From NCBI GenBank assembly GCA_003222815.1, contig QHXC01000389.1, positions 1 to 32,683 of the forward strand: DNA of 32,683 nucleotides, in the 5' to 3' direction. Both the position numbers and the translations under genes were made by a program. Positions 8,453 to 17,754 of the stretch are shown one piece after another. Below the pieces are notes generated by a model, which saw only the letters and a list, made by a program, of their open reading frames with translations, searched no databases and was not told the DNA's origin. The stretch comes from Acidobacteriota bacterium (GTDB lineage: Bacteria; Acidobacteriota; Terriglobia; 20CM-2-55-15). Each line of letters starts with the position of its first letter. The stretch's first letter is position 1.

Positions 8453-8494
8453 GGGATCAAGGGTCAGGGATCAAGGGTCAGGGATCTCAGGGAC
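8453..8494. repeat. Tandem repeat, 14-bp unit GGGATCAAGGGTCA (two 7-bp half-units)
   Basis: GGGATCAAGGGTCA GGGATCAAGGGTCA GGGATCTCAGGGAC. Confidence 0.85.
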
Positions 8495-8528
8495 AGTGAT
8501 CTGGTCCCAGCGTTGGACCATTTTTCAT

Positions 8529-8876
8529 TTAAACCTTGACGTAGACCTCATCTCCCCGCACGTCACACTCAAACACCTTCGCGCGGTCACGCTCGCGCCG
8601 GCAGGTCCCGTCTTCAAGCCGGACGTGCCACCCATGCCAGCTGCAGATCACCTCGCCGGCTTGCATGACTCCTTCGCTAAGAGGGAACCCGAGGTGGGGG
8701 CATAGGTCTTCGATGGCGTGAATGCGGTCGTTCCAACGGAAAAGCGCGAGGTCCAGACCGTCGGCTTTCACGGCGTGCCCCAACCCTTCGGTCGGCAGTT
8801 CGGATAAATCTGCAACCTTTACCCACTTGTCAGGCACGCGTCCCTCCCGCATCCTAATGTTATACTTTGAGGTCAT
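8529..8876 (-). CDS. Rieske [2Fe-2S] ferredoxin-like protein
   Basis: CPHLGFPLSEG...ICSWHGWHVRLEDG (C-x-H / C-x2-H pattern). Confidence 0.87.
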   Translation of the reverse strand: MTSKYNIRMREGRVPDKWVKVADLSELPTEGLGHAVKADGLDLALFRWNDRIHAIEDLCPHLGFPLSEGVMQAGEVICSWHGWHVRLEDGTCRRERDRAKVFECDVRGDEVYVKV

Positions 8877-8901
8877 TTTCGTTGGAGAAGGAGTTCGCTG
8901 G

Positions 8902-10089
8902 GTGAAATCGGAAACGAAGAGCCGGACAGCGAGACGGATGCAAGGTGTTCAGGGCGAGGCTGCATTCGAGATGCTCAGCCGAGCCAACGAGTTAGAGCGC
9001 CAAGGCCGAAGCATCATCCATCTGGAAATTGGCGAGCCCGACTTCGATACGCCCGAACCCATTCTCAATGCGGGGATCGATTGGCTAAAAAGAGGCGCCA
9101 CGCATTATTCTCCAACGCCCGGACTACCCGAGCTCCGGGAGGCCGTGGCGCGTCATCTGTCATCGCGCCATTCCGCAGAAATCGATCCGGGGAACGTCAT
9201 CATCAGCCCTGGCGCCAAGATGGCGATCTTCGCGGTCATCCATTCAGTTATCGATCCAGGGGATGAGGTCATCTTTGCCGATCCCGGTTATCCAGCCTAC
9301 GAAGCCGCCATACGAATGGCGGGCGGCAAGTCGGTGCCGGTTCAACTCGAGGAAGCCAATGAGTTCCGGTTGAGTCTGGAAGAGGTGGCCCGGCGGATCA
9401 CACCTCAAACAAAGATGATTGTGATCAATTCGCCGCAGAATCCGACCGGTGGCGTTCTGACCCTCGAGGATCTCCAGCGATTGGCGGACCTCGCTCGTCG
9501 AGACGACCTGCTGATTCTCTCGGACGAGATTTATTCGGATATATATTACGCCGATCCTCCGGCGAGCATGCTGGACATCGCCAGCATTCTCGATCGCCTC
9601 TTTCTTGTGAACGGTTTTTCAAAGACGTTCGCAATGACGGGGTGGCGGCTCGGCTATGTTGTCGTGCCGGCGGACATTTTTCGAACGGTGGACCTCTTCG
9701 TTAATAACAGTATTTCAAGCACGGCGACGTTCACCCAGCGCGCTGCACTCGAAGCGTTTACTCCAAACACCTGGAAGGCCGTCAATAAAATCGTTCGGGA
9801 ATTCGAGAGACGCCGGGATGTCTTTATAGACGGACTGAACAGGATTGCCGGTATCCGATGTTTAAAGCCGCTGGGGTCGTTCTACCTGTTTCCGAACGTC
9901 AGCGCGCTGGGTATGCCCAGCAAGGAAATCGCCGATCGATTGTTGGATGAGGCTGGTGTCGCCGCTCTGCCCGGGACCGCGTTTGGCCGATACGGCGAAG
10001 GCTATCTGAGGTTCTCTTTTGCAAATTCTCTGACCAACATTGAGACTGCCATTGAAAGAATCGATAAATTTGTGACAAACCTCCCATGA
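8902..10089 (+). CDS. Class I/II PLP-dependent aminotransferase
   Basis: EIGEPDFDTPEPI, YSPTPGLPELREAVARH, NSPQNPTGGVL, DEIYSDIYY, FSKTFAMTGWRLGY (PLP Lys). GTG 8902 follows GAAGGAG; ORF opens at 8722. Confidence 0.92.
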   Translation: MKSETKSRTARRMQGVQGEAAFEMLSRANELERQGRSIIHLEIGEPDFDTPEPILNAGIDWLKRGATHYSPTPGLPELREAVARHLSSRHSAEIDPGNVIISPGAKMAIFAVIHSVIDPGDEVIFADPGYPAYEAAIRMAGGKSVPVQLEEANEFRLSLEEVARRITPQTKMIVINSPQNPTGGVLTLEDLQRLADLARRDDLLILSDEIYSDIYYADPPASMLDIASILDRLFLVNGFSKTFAMTGWRLGYVVVPADIFRTVDLFVNNSISSTATFTQRAALEAFTPNTWKAVNKIVREFERRRDVFIDGLNRIAGIRCLKPLGSFYLFPNVSALGMPSKEIADRLLDEAGVAALPGTAFGRYGEGYLRFSFANSLTNIETAIERIDKFVTNLP

Positions 10090-10091
10090 GG

Positions 10092-10184
10092 ATTTTGGAT
10101 TTCGGATTGCGGATTTCGGATTTAGGGAACGCCGTTGGCCGCGCCGTGGCTCCCAAATCCGAAATCCGCAACGAAATCCGAAAT
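10092..10184. repeat. Palindromic heptad array (GGATTTT GGATTTC GGATTGC GGATTTC GGATTTA ... inverted arm)
   Basis: Left arm tandem GGATTNN units; right arm CCCAAATCCGAAATCCGCAACGAAATCCGAAA approximates its reverse complement. Confidence 0.85.
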
Positions 10185-10192
10185 TTCTTTCT

Positions 10193-11604
10193 ATGTCTTC
10201 GTTCAAAGTTCTCCTGCTTGACGGCATTGATCCTGCCGGTATCGAGCTTATACAGCAGACCGGCTCGATCACGGCGCTCGTCCACGACAAGATTTCCCGG
10301 CAGAAACTCCTCGAGAGCATTTCTGAGATAGACGGCCTTGTGGTGCGGAGTGCCAGTGGATAACGTTGACGTCAATGCCGCCACCGAACATGGTGTTTTG
10401 GTGATGAACTCGCCGGGCGGTTCCACGACGACGACGGCGGAACACACGATCGCCATGCTCTTCGCGCTGGCGAGAAACATTCCCCAGGCATACGAGACGC
10501 TGAAGGACCACCAGTGGGAGAAGAGCAAATTCAAAGGTGTGGAGTTGGCAGGGAAAACGCTCGGCGTGATCGGCCTTGGCCGGATCGGCAGTGAAGTCGC
10601 TCGGAAGTGTCAGGCTATCGGAATGAAGGTCATCGCTTACGACCCGTACATCAACACCGACGCTCATCTTTCGAGTGGATTGGCGCTGGTAGAGATCGAT
10701 CAGATTTTTGACCAGGCCGACTTTATTACCGTCCATGTCCCGCTCACCGAAGCCACGCGCAGTCTGATCAACCAGACCACCATTTCGAAGATGAAAGACG
10801 GCGTCCGCCTTTTGAATTGCGCTCGGGGCGGCATCATTAACGAGAAAGATCTGTACGAGGCGATAAAGAGCGGGAAGGTCGCCGGGGCTGCATTCGACGT
10901 CTTTGAAACCAAGCCGAACATTCAATCACCGCTCCTGGAGCTTGATAACTTCATTGCGACGCCGCATTTGGGAGCATCGACGGTCGAGGCCCAGCGCAAA
11001 GTCTCAGAAGATATCTGTCGCCAGGTTTCCGATTACCTCTTGAAGAACACTGTTCGTGGTGCACTCAATTTTCCGCAGATCGAAGTGGGCCAAGTCGAGC
11101 GCTACCAGCATTTCGTGGATCTAGCCGCGCGCCTGGCAACATTCATTTCTCAAATTTGCGACGGACGCATGCAGACGGTTTCGATCCACTACTCCGGCGA
11201 AGTCTGCGACATGAATCTGAACTACCTGACATCCATCGTTGTGCGCAGCTTGCTCGTGCCAGTCCTCGGTGAGGGTGTAAACTTGATCAACGCCATGCAC
11301 GTTGCAAATCGGCGTGGAATCAAGGTTCAGGAAACGAGGATTCGTTGATGGTTATCCTCTCGAAGTTGTGCCGCGCGGCAACATGATCTTCTTCACCAAC
11401 GACGACAAGCCTGGTGTGATCGGCGGCATCGGAACCGTTCTCGGAAAGTGCAACGTGAACATAGCGGGAATGCATTTGGGACGCGAGCGCCAGGGTGGAA
11501 GAGCTTTAGCGCTTCTGCTCGTCGATGATCCGGTTCGAACCGAAGTGATCGAGCAGGTGCGCAAGCTCGCCAACATTTTGTCAGCGAAAGTTGTGAGAGT
11601 GTAG
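10193..11604 (+). pseudogene. serA: D-3-phosphoglycerate dehydrogenase split over three frames by two apparent internal deletions
   Basis: MSSFKVLLLDGIDPAGIELIQQTG...DGLVVRSAS (from 10193); VDNVDVNAATEHGVLVMNSPGG...GLGRIG...HLGAST (ORF 10338..11348); ACT domain IFFTNDDKPGVIGGIGTVLGKCNVNIAGMHLGRE (ORF 11302..11604). Confidence 0.88.
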
Positions 11605-11610
11605 AGAGGC

Positions 11611-11703
11611 GATTTCGGATTGCGGATTTCGGATTTAGGGAACAGCTTCGACTCGGCTGTCCCCTAAATCCGAAATCCGAAATCCGCAATCCGGAATCGG
11701 ATC
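11611..11703. repeat. Palindromic heptad array, near-perfect hairpin
   Basis: GATTTCGGATTGCGGATTTCGGATTTAGGGAACAGC TTCGACTCG GCTGTCCCCTAAATCCGAAATCCGAAATCCGCAATCC. Confidence 0.9.
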
Positions 11704-11708
11704 TTATT

Positions 11709-14594
11709 TTGTTATCCCATTTCTTAGTCTTGCTCCTTGCCGCCTCATCCGTCCTGACCGGCCGTGTGACCGATCCTCAGGGAAGACCGATCGCCGGCGC
11801 AACGATCCGTTCTCACCCCGAAGAGGGCCGAACAGCCGAAACCATAACGGATGGCCGCGGTACGTTCCGCCTCGAAGTAAAAGGTCAGTTTCGGCTCGAG
11901 ATTCGTCATCCGCGATACCGCACTCTCGAATCTTCCGAGATTTCACTTTCGAGCGAGGACGTCTATCAAGCCGACATTCCACTGCTTCCCGGCAATCCTG
12001 ACGACGTCGAAACCGTCGACCTGCAACTCGAATCGATTGCCGATCCGGAAAATCGTGGGGAACCGACGGTCCGCGAGGGTTTACCGAAATCGGACCGTCT
12101 GTTCGGCCTGCGCGGCGGCGTCAACATTACGGGAATCGCGGAGGGCTCCGGCCAGCGATGGGTGGCGCAGTCGGGCAACGTGTTCACCAGCTCATCGATA
12201 GCGACCACGGTAGCCGAAACGTCAGACTTTTCCGCAGAACTTGGCGATACCGCCGGCGACGACGACGCGCTTCCGGCGGGCGATACTACATTTCACGGAA
12301 ACATTCACTATTTCCACCGCGACAACTGGTTCAATGCCCGAAATTTTTTCGATCCACCCGAAACGCCCATTCCGCCTTTCAAGTACCACTTCTTTGGCGG
12401 CGATGCCGGAGGCCTGGTTCGCGAAGGAACATACTTTTATTCGCAGTATTGGGGGCTCCGCATCCGGCAATCCATTACGCGTGCGGCGACGGTACCCGAC
12501 CCCGTCTGGTTGTCCGGTGACTTTTCTTCGTTGGCGGAAGCGCTCGTGGATCCCGAGACTGGATTTGCTTTTCCCAGGAATCGCATTCCTTCCAGCCGGA
12601 TTCATCCGAAGGGTCTGGCGCTGGCGCGGCTTTTCCCATCGCCTAACGTACCCGGTGCGACGATTCAAAACTATCGCGCTGTGGGTAAGCTCGAGACCGC
12701 AGCCGACGCGTTTGGCATTCGCTTTGACCGCCGGCTGACCTCGGCGGATGAAGCTTTCCTGGAGTATCAGGTCAGTCGTGATACAACGGACGATCCCTTC
12801 AATCTATTAAGCGGGATTACCAATCTTCCTTCGTTTGGAGTTCGCGACGCGCTCCAAACGCATACCGCTCGCATCAACGACACGCATGTGTTCTCGCTTG
12901 CCCTGATTAATCAGTTGCGCTTCTCGATGAGCTACTTGAAGCAACCGAGAACGATTCTTGGAGAGGCCGCGGCGACGCCGGCAATTTTGATGACCGGCCT
13001 TTCGAATCTCGGTCATGCGACCAATCTGCCTCAGGAGCGGCGCAATCGCAGTTTTGAGCTGCTCAACGATGTTTCATGGCAGCACGCGTCCTCCGCGACG
13101 AAGTTCGGAGCCGTCGTGCGCTATCTTCCGTTCCACGCTTCGCTGGATTTGTTTACTCGGGGGCAATTTCAGTTCACCGGCGGCATATTCTCCGAGCACC
13201 CTTTTGCCAATTTGCTGCTTGGTTTGCCGACGAACGCACTTCGCATGCAGGGAAGCACGACGAGAGACTTCAGAACGCGGACGTCGAGTTTTTACATCCA
13301 GCATGAGTGGCGGCCAATGCGGCTTGTCTCGTTGAATCTTGGCATGCGTTACGACTACCAAACACCGTTCCGCGAAGCGAATGGGCGGGTCGCCAATTTC
13401 AACGCGGCCACCGGTGCGCTCGAATCCTTACCCAAAACGCTCTACCAACCGGATCGCAACAACTGGGCGCCTCGCGCCGGAGTATCGTGGCAGCCTTTCG
13501 GAAATGTGGTGGCCCGGGCTGGATACGGTATTTTTTACGATACCCTGGCTGTTGGCGACAGCCTGTTCTTGTTGGGTCTGAATCCCCCATTCGTTCGCTT
13601 CGACGTGAGGAACAATGGGCCTGTGCTGCCGCAATTCGATCTTGGCAATGTCTTCAACGAGAACTCTCCGACCGTGCAGCCCAGCATCTTTTCGACTTCG
13701 AAACAACTGGCGAACCCATACATCCAGCACTGGAGCGCTTCTCTGAATGTGCCAGTCCGGGGCGACCTGCTCGTCGACCTGTCGTATTTCGGCCAAAAAG
13801 GGACGCGGTTGCGAAGGCAGCTCAATCTGAATCAGCCGGTAGCCGGTCCCGCAGGTTCCTTGGACGAGCGCCGGCCATACGCAGGATTTAAGAACATCTT
13901 TCAATTCGAGACGAGCGCATCGTCGATCGCCCATGCCGCGGAAGTCCGTGCAGAGCGCCGGTTCCACGCGGGTTTGGGATTCGTTGCGGCGTACCGGTTT
14001 TCAAGATTGATCGATGATGCGACACTGATCAGCGTCCTTCCCCAAGACTCACACAACCTTCGAGCAGAGCGAGGTCTGGCGGACTTCCACATGAAGCACC
14101 GCCTGGTCTTTTCAACAACATACAATCTGCCCTCACGCCGGTTCATTAAGGGTTGGCAGGTGCAGGGCATTGGTACACTGCAATCGGGAACGCCGCTATC
14201 GGCCGTTCTGGGAGCCGATATCGCGGGCACCGGAAGCCCGATCGTGAACCGCCCGAACCTTATCCACGATCCGAATATCTCGAATCCGACCACCACTCGT
14301 TTTTTTGATCCGAGTGCATTCCAGATTCCTGCAGCCGGAACGTTCGGCAACAGCGGACGGAACGTCATCGTGGGTCCCGGCATCCGAAACGTCGACATGG
14401 CGCTCATGCGCAGCTTGCGGCTTTCGGATTCGACACGGGGCCAGTTCCGCGCAGATTTTTACAACGTATTCAACAATTCGAACTTCGTGGCGCCGCCGTC
14501 GATGCAGAACTTCGCGGATTCTCCTGATTTCGGTGCTTTGTTTGTTGCCCGCTCTGCGCGAATCGTCCAACTTGGATTAAAATTCTTATGGTGA
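11709..14594 (+). CDS. TonB-dependent, Oar-like outer-membrane receptor with N-terminal carboxypeptidase-regulatory-like domain
   Basis: TGRVTDPQGRPIAGATI (CarboxypepD_reg-like), FHGNIHYFHRDNWFNARNFFD, LGMRYDYQTPF, terminal LGLKFLW. TTG start at 11709 is weakly supported. Confidence 0.83.
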   Translation: MLSHFLVLLLAASSVLTGRVTDPQGRPIAGATIRSHPEEGRTAETITDGRGTFRLEVKGQFRLEIRHPRYRTLESSEISLSSEDVYQADIPLLPGNPDDVETVDLQLESIADPENRGEPTVREGLPKSDRLFGLRGGVNITGIAEGSGQRWVAQSGNVFTSSSIATTVAETSDFSAELGDTAGDDDALPAGDTTFHGNIHYFHRDNWFNARNFFDPPETPIPPFKYHFFGGDAGGLVREGTYFYSQYWGLRIRQSITRAATVPDPVWLSGDFSSLAEALVDPETGFAFPRNRIPSSRIHPKGLALARLFPSPNVPGATIQNYRAVGKLETAADAFGIRFDRRLTSADEAFLEYQVSRDTTDDPFNLLSGITNLPSFGVRDALQTHTARINDTHVFSLALINQLRFSMSYLKQPRTILGEAAATPAILMTGLSNLGHATNLPQERRNRSFELLNDVSWQHASSATKFGAVVRYLPFHASLDLFTRGQFQFTGGIFSEHPFANLLLGLPTNALRMQGSTTRDFRTRTSSFYIQHEWRPMRLVSLNLGMRYDYQTPFREANGRVANFNAATGALESLPKTLYQPDRNNWAPRAGVSWQPFGNVVARAGYGIFYDTLAVGDSLFLLGLNPPFVRFDVRNNGPVLPQFDLGNVFNENSPTVQPSIFSTSKQLANPYIQHWSASLNVPVRGDLLVDLSYFGQKGTRLRRQLNLNQPVAGPAGSLDERRPYAGFKNIFQFETSASSIAHAAEVRAERRFHAGLGFVAAYRFSRLIDDATLISVLPQDSHNLRAERGLADFHMKHRLVFSTTYNLPSRRFIKGWQVQGIGTLQSGTPLSAVLGADIAGTGSPIVNRPNLIHDPNISNPTTTRFFDPSAFQIPAAGTFGNSGRNVIVGPGIRNVDMALMRSLRLSDSTRGQFRADFYNVFNNSNFVAPPSMQNFADSPDFGALFVARSARIVQLGLKFLW

Positions 14595-15480
14595 AGAATT
14601 TTTTAGTAATTCCGCTCATTCTCTTGCTGGCGCAGAAGCCTGTCAAAAAGCCGGACGTCCATCCGGATTTCCAGTTCGGCTCGTACCCAACTTCCCGGCA
14701 GGCCGAAGAACTGCTAAAGGACGACCTGGCACGGGAGATCCTGGTGGCGTATCACGCGGGCTGGTCGGTCGATAAAATTGCCAAGACCTTGAAGGTTTCA
14801 GTCTCGGATGTCTCCAAGGTATCCGACAAGCTCGAGGACGAGCGCCTGGTGGGCCGTGCATCGGACTATGACGTACGTCCAATCATGCCGGTCATCCGCG
14901 AGCGCGACTACGATCGAGTGAAAGACAGTTTGCGCCGGCATACGCAGGAATTCACGAAACTGCTGGTCGACAATTGGAAGGACGTCGAGGCGATGGTCAG
15001 CTCGCTGGAAGGCGCCAAAGGCATTCCAAGGGATCGCCTGATGTACGAGACGGTCGTTTCCGGCATCATGCTCGGCGGCATGGTCGACGCGTTTTTCGAG
15101 GACAAGACTCTGATGCTTCGCTACGCGAGTCTGCCGGGTATCGCATCGTCACCATTGGAAACACTTTGCCTGACGAAAAGCTCAACCCCGACGATCTGCG
15201 TGGCAAAGATACGGTGTTGGAAGAGGCGGACGCGCGCCGCTATCGTACGTTCATCAGCGTGCTGTCGCGAGACAAACTGCTGCCATATTTCAAGAATAGG
15301 CGAGACGAGTTTTTGAAACTCGGAACCCAGATTGAATCGGGCAGGTACAACGCATTCGCCGAATTTTTCGCCTGGTACTACTTTTCCATCGCGAATGGAG
15401 CCACGGCGGCCCTCGTCGCCGATCACCGGATCACTGCGCCGGAGAAGCTCTATACCTACGCGGTGAGGGTTCCCCAGTAA
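14588..15480 (+). pseudogene. Secreted protein with HTH-like segment, frame changed near 15130 (ORFs 14588..15316 and 14974..15480)
   Basis: Signal-like MVKNFLVIPLILLLAQK then LAREILVAYHAGWSVDKIAKTLKVSVSDVSKVSDKLEDERLVGR; downstream frame GYRIVTIGNTLPDEKLNPDDLRGKDTVLEEADARRYRTFISVL. Confidence 0.6.
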
Positions 15481-15508
15481 AATTTCGGCTTTCGAGTAGA
15501 TTAACCTA

Positions 15509-16903
15509 TCATGCGGCGGCCGGTGAGGGGAGCGGGAGCCGGATCGTGAAAACAGACCCGATGCCGGGTTCGCTTTCGCATAGAATTGTGCCGTGATGAG
15601 CTTGAACGATGGCTTGGGCAATCGACAATCCAAGACCACCGCTCTGGGTTTCAACCGTGCCGGTCTGAACGACGCGAAAAAATCGCTCAAAGATGCGGGG
15701 AACATGCTCTTTGGCGATGCCGACTCCTTGATCGTGAAACTGAATCCGAACGTCCGCGCCGGCGGTGAGTGTGATCCGCAGTCGAGTGCCGGACGGCGAG
15801 TATTTGATCGCATTGTCAATGAAGATCAAGAAGAGTTGCCGCAGGAAAGCGGCATCGCCGCGGAAAAGGACGTCGTGCTGCAGTTCGCGCTCAATGCGGA
15901 TCTGCTTGTGGTTGGCCAGCGGGGCCGCCAAACCGCAAGACTCTTCTAAGACTTCTTCCAGATATAGAGGTTCGGTGGCCAGGCGGAGCTGGCCCGCGTC
16001 CGCCATGGACAGCGTGAACAAGCCATCCACAATGCGGCTCAGCTTTTTTAGTTCTGCATCGATGACTCGCGCGGCGCTTTCGTACTCGGCCGTGGTTCTG
16101 GGCCTTGCCAGCAATAGTTCGGTTTCTCCTCGAAGCACCGAGAGCGGCGTCCGCAACTCATGCGATGCGTCGGAAACGAATTGGCGAAGCTGTCCGACGA
16201 CCAAGTCGAGCCGGTCGAAGAGCCGGTTAAATGTCATTGCCAGGAGCTGAAGCTCGTCTTCACTGTGTCGATCCAGTGATGACGCTGGGTTGAACCCGGC
16301 TTCAGAGTGCGATAACTGATGAATCCTGTTCGAGGCCTGCCGGGTCAATTCCGCGACCGGCCGAAGGCTGCGATTGGCGTAGAAGCCGGATACTGCGGCC
16401 GTCAACAGAAGACTTGCCGGAAACAGAATGAAAGCGAAATGCCGCAAGGTCTCCAGCGCAGATTCTACGTCTCGCGTGGATGCTCCAACGGCAAGCAGCC
16501 ATTTCTGATTTCCTGCGCTAAAAGGGATCATGACTGCTCGAATCTCACCTGTATTGCGCATTCGGACAGTCTGAAAGGCAGGTTGGCCGGCAACTGCCGG
16601 ATTCATGATCAAAGGTAATTCCGTCTCCAGGTTCTTGGAGTGCTGTAGGATTCGGCCTGAGACGTCGAGCACTTCAAAATATTCGTCAGCGATATCGAGC
16701 TGATCGACGTCCTTGTCCTCGGGATCGACGATCAGATCGGCGACGATCGGCGCGGCGATCTCTTTGAGTCTGCGGTCGAGTTGATCACGTACAACTCGTT
16801 CGAACATGAGATAGAAACCGATGTAGGACAACGCCAGCAGAACTCCGACAACAGCGCAGAACAGAAGCATCATGCGGAGACGTATGGATCGTCCTCGGAT
16901 CAT
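15509..16903 (-). CDS. Membrane sensor histidine kinase (HAMP-HisKA-HATPase)
   Basis: VSDASHELRTPLSVLRGETELLL (H box), DNAIKYSPSG (N box), QGVGIAKEHVPRIFERFFR, SGGLGLSIAQAIV. Confidence 0.93.
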   Translation of the reverse strand: MIRGRSIRLRMMLLFCAVVGVLLALSYIGFYLMFERVVRDQLDRRLKEIAAPIVADLIVDPEDKDVDQLDIADEYFEVLDVSGRILQHSKNLETELPLIMNPAVAGQPAFQTVRMRNTGEIRAVMIPFSAGNQKWLLAVGASTRDVESALETLRHFAFILFPASLLLTAAVSGFYANRSLRPVAELTRQASNRIHQLSHSEAGFNPASSLDRHSEDELQLLAMTFNRLFDRLDLVVGQLRQFVSDASHELRTPLSVLRGETELLLARPRTTAEYESAARVIDAELKKLSRIVDGLFTLSMADAGQLRLATEPLYLEEVLEESCGLAAPLANHKQIRIERELQHDVLFRGDAAFLRQLFLIFIDNAIKYSPSGTRLRITLTAGADVRIQFHDQGVGIAKEHVPRIFERFFRVVQTGTVETQSGGLGLSIAQAIVQAHHGTILCESEPGIGSVFTIRLPLPSPAAA

Positions 16904-17574
16904 TCCGCAACCTTCAAACAGTAGCCCACTCCGTGCACGGTGTGGATGATCTTCGAGTGTCTTTCGCCTGAAATCTTCTGACGCAACCGGTTGATGTAGA
17001 CCTCGACGAGATTTGTCTCACTGTCGAAGTGAGTGTCCCAAACGTGTTCGACGATCTCCGTGCGAGAGGCCACATCCGGCGCCCGGCTCAACAGAAATTC
17101 GAGCAGCGCGAATTCCTTGGCAGTCAGCGCTATCGTTTGGCCGGAGCGGGTCACCCGGCGGCGGTGGCGGTCGAGCTCGATGTCCGCATATCGAAGCACG
17201 GGGCCGCTCTTGTTGAGGCGGCGTCGAACCAGCGCGCGTACACGAGCAAGCAACTCGGCCACCGCAAATGGTTTCGTCAGGTAGTCGTCGGCGCCGGCAT
17301 CCAGACCTTCGACTCGCTGTTCGATAAGGCTGCGGGCCGTCAGCATAAGGATCGGAGTATCGATCCGGGCGTCCCGCAATTCACGGCAAACCTGGATCCC
17401 GCTCAAGCCCGGCAAACGAACGTCCAGCAGAATGCTGTCATACGAAGTCTCGCTTGCCATCTCCAGCGCCTTCTCACCGCTCTCGGCAAGGTCCACCGCA
17501 TACGCGTTCTCGCGCAGCGCCCGGCAGACAAAATTCGCCACACGGCGCTCGTCTTCGACAACCAGAATCCGCAT
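16900..17574 (-). CDS. OmpR/PhoB-family response regulator
   Basis: RILVVEDERRVANFV...DSILLDVRLPGLSG...ADDYLTKPFAVAELLARVRAL; winged-helix LTAKEFALLEFLLSRAPDVASR...VYINRLRQKI. ATGA overlap with the kinase. Confidence 0.95.
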   Translation of the reverse strand: MRILVVEDERRVANFVCRALRENAYAVDLAESGEKALEMASETSYDSILLDVRLPGLSGIQVCRELRDARIDTPILMLTARSLIEQRVEGLDAGADDYLTKPFAVAELLARVRALVRRRLNKSGPVLRYADIELDRHRRRVTRSGQTIALTAKEFALLEFLLSRAPDVASRTEIVEHVWDTHFDSETNLVEVYINRLRQKISGERHSKIIHTVHGVGYCLKVAE

Positions 17575-17660
17575 GATCGGATGATTATATTCCAGAGATT
17601 GTTGTAAGCCGAGCCACCTGCCCCGCGATCGGAGTTCTCTGTATGATGTGTTGCCAGATA

Positions 17661-17691
17661 AACGAGAATTAATCTCGTTTTAATGTCTCGC
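17661..17691. promoter_or_regulatory. Candidate response-regulator operator: inverted AACGAGA/TCTCGTT and 11-bp direct repeat TTAATCTCGTT TTAATGTCTCG
   Basis: In the divergent intergenic region between the OmpR-type regulator and the YncE-like gene. Confidence 0.45.
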
Positions 17692-17754
17692 TGTGCCAGA
17701 CTGTGTAAACTCCCTGGAATCAAGGTGCAGCCATTACAAACAGGAGGACGGACT

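Noticed and set aside
8453-8494. CRISPR array
   Set aside because: Units are contiguous 7/14-bp tandem repeats without spacers.
12180-12310. Deletion in the TonB receptor plug region (SIATTVAETSDFSAELGDTAGDDDALPAGDTTFHG)
   Set aside because: Sequence looks unusual next to typical Oar-like plugs, but frame is intact and divergence is a sufficient explanation without alignment.
15121-15819. 232-aa minus-strand ORF
   Set aside because: Overlaps the HTH-like gene antisense and the end of the histidine kinase; no supporting motifs.
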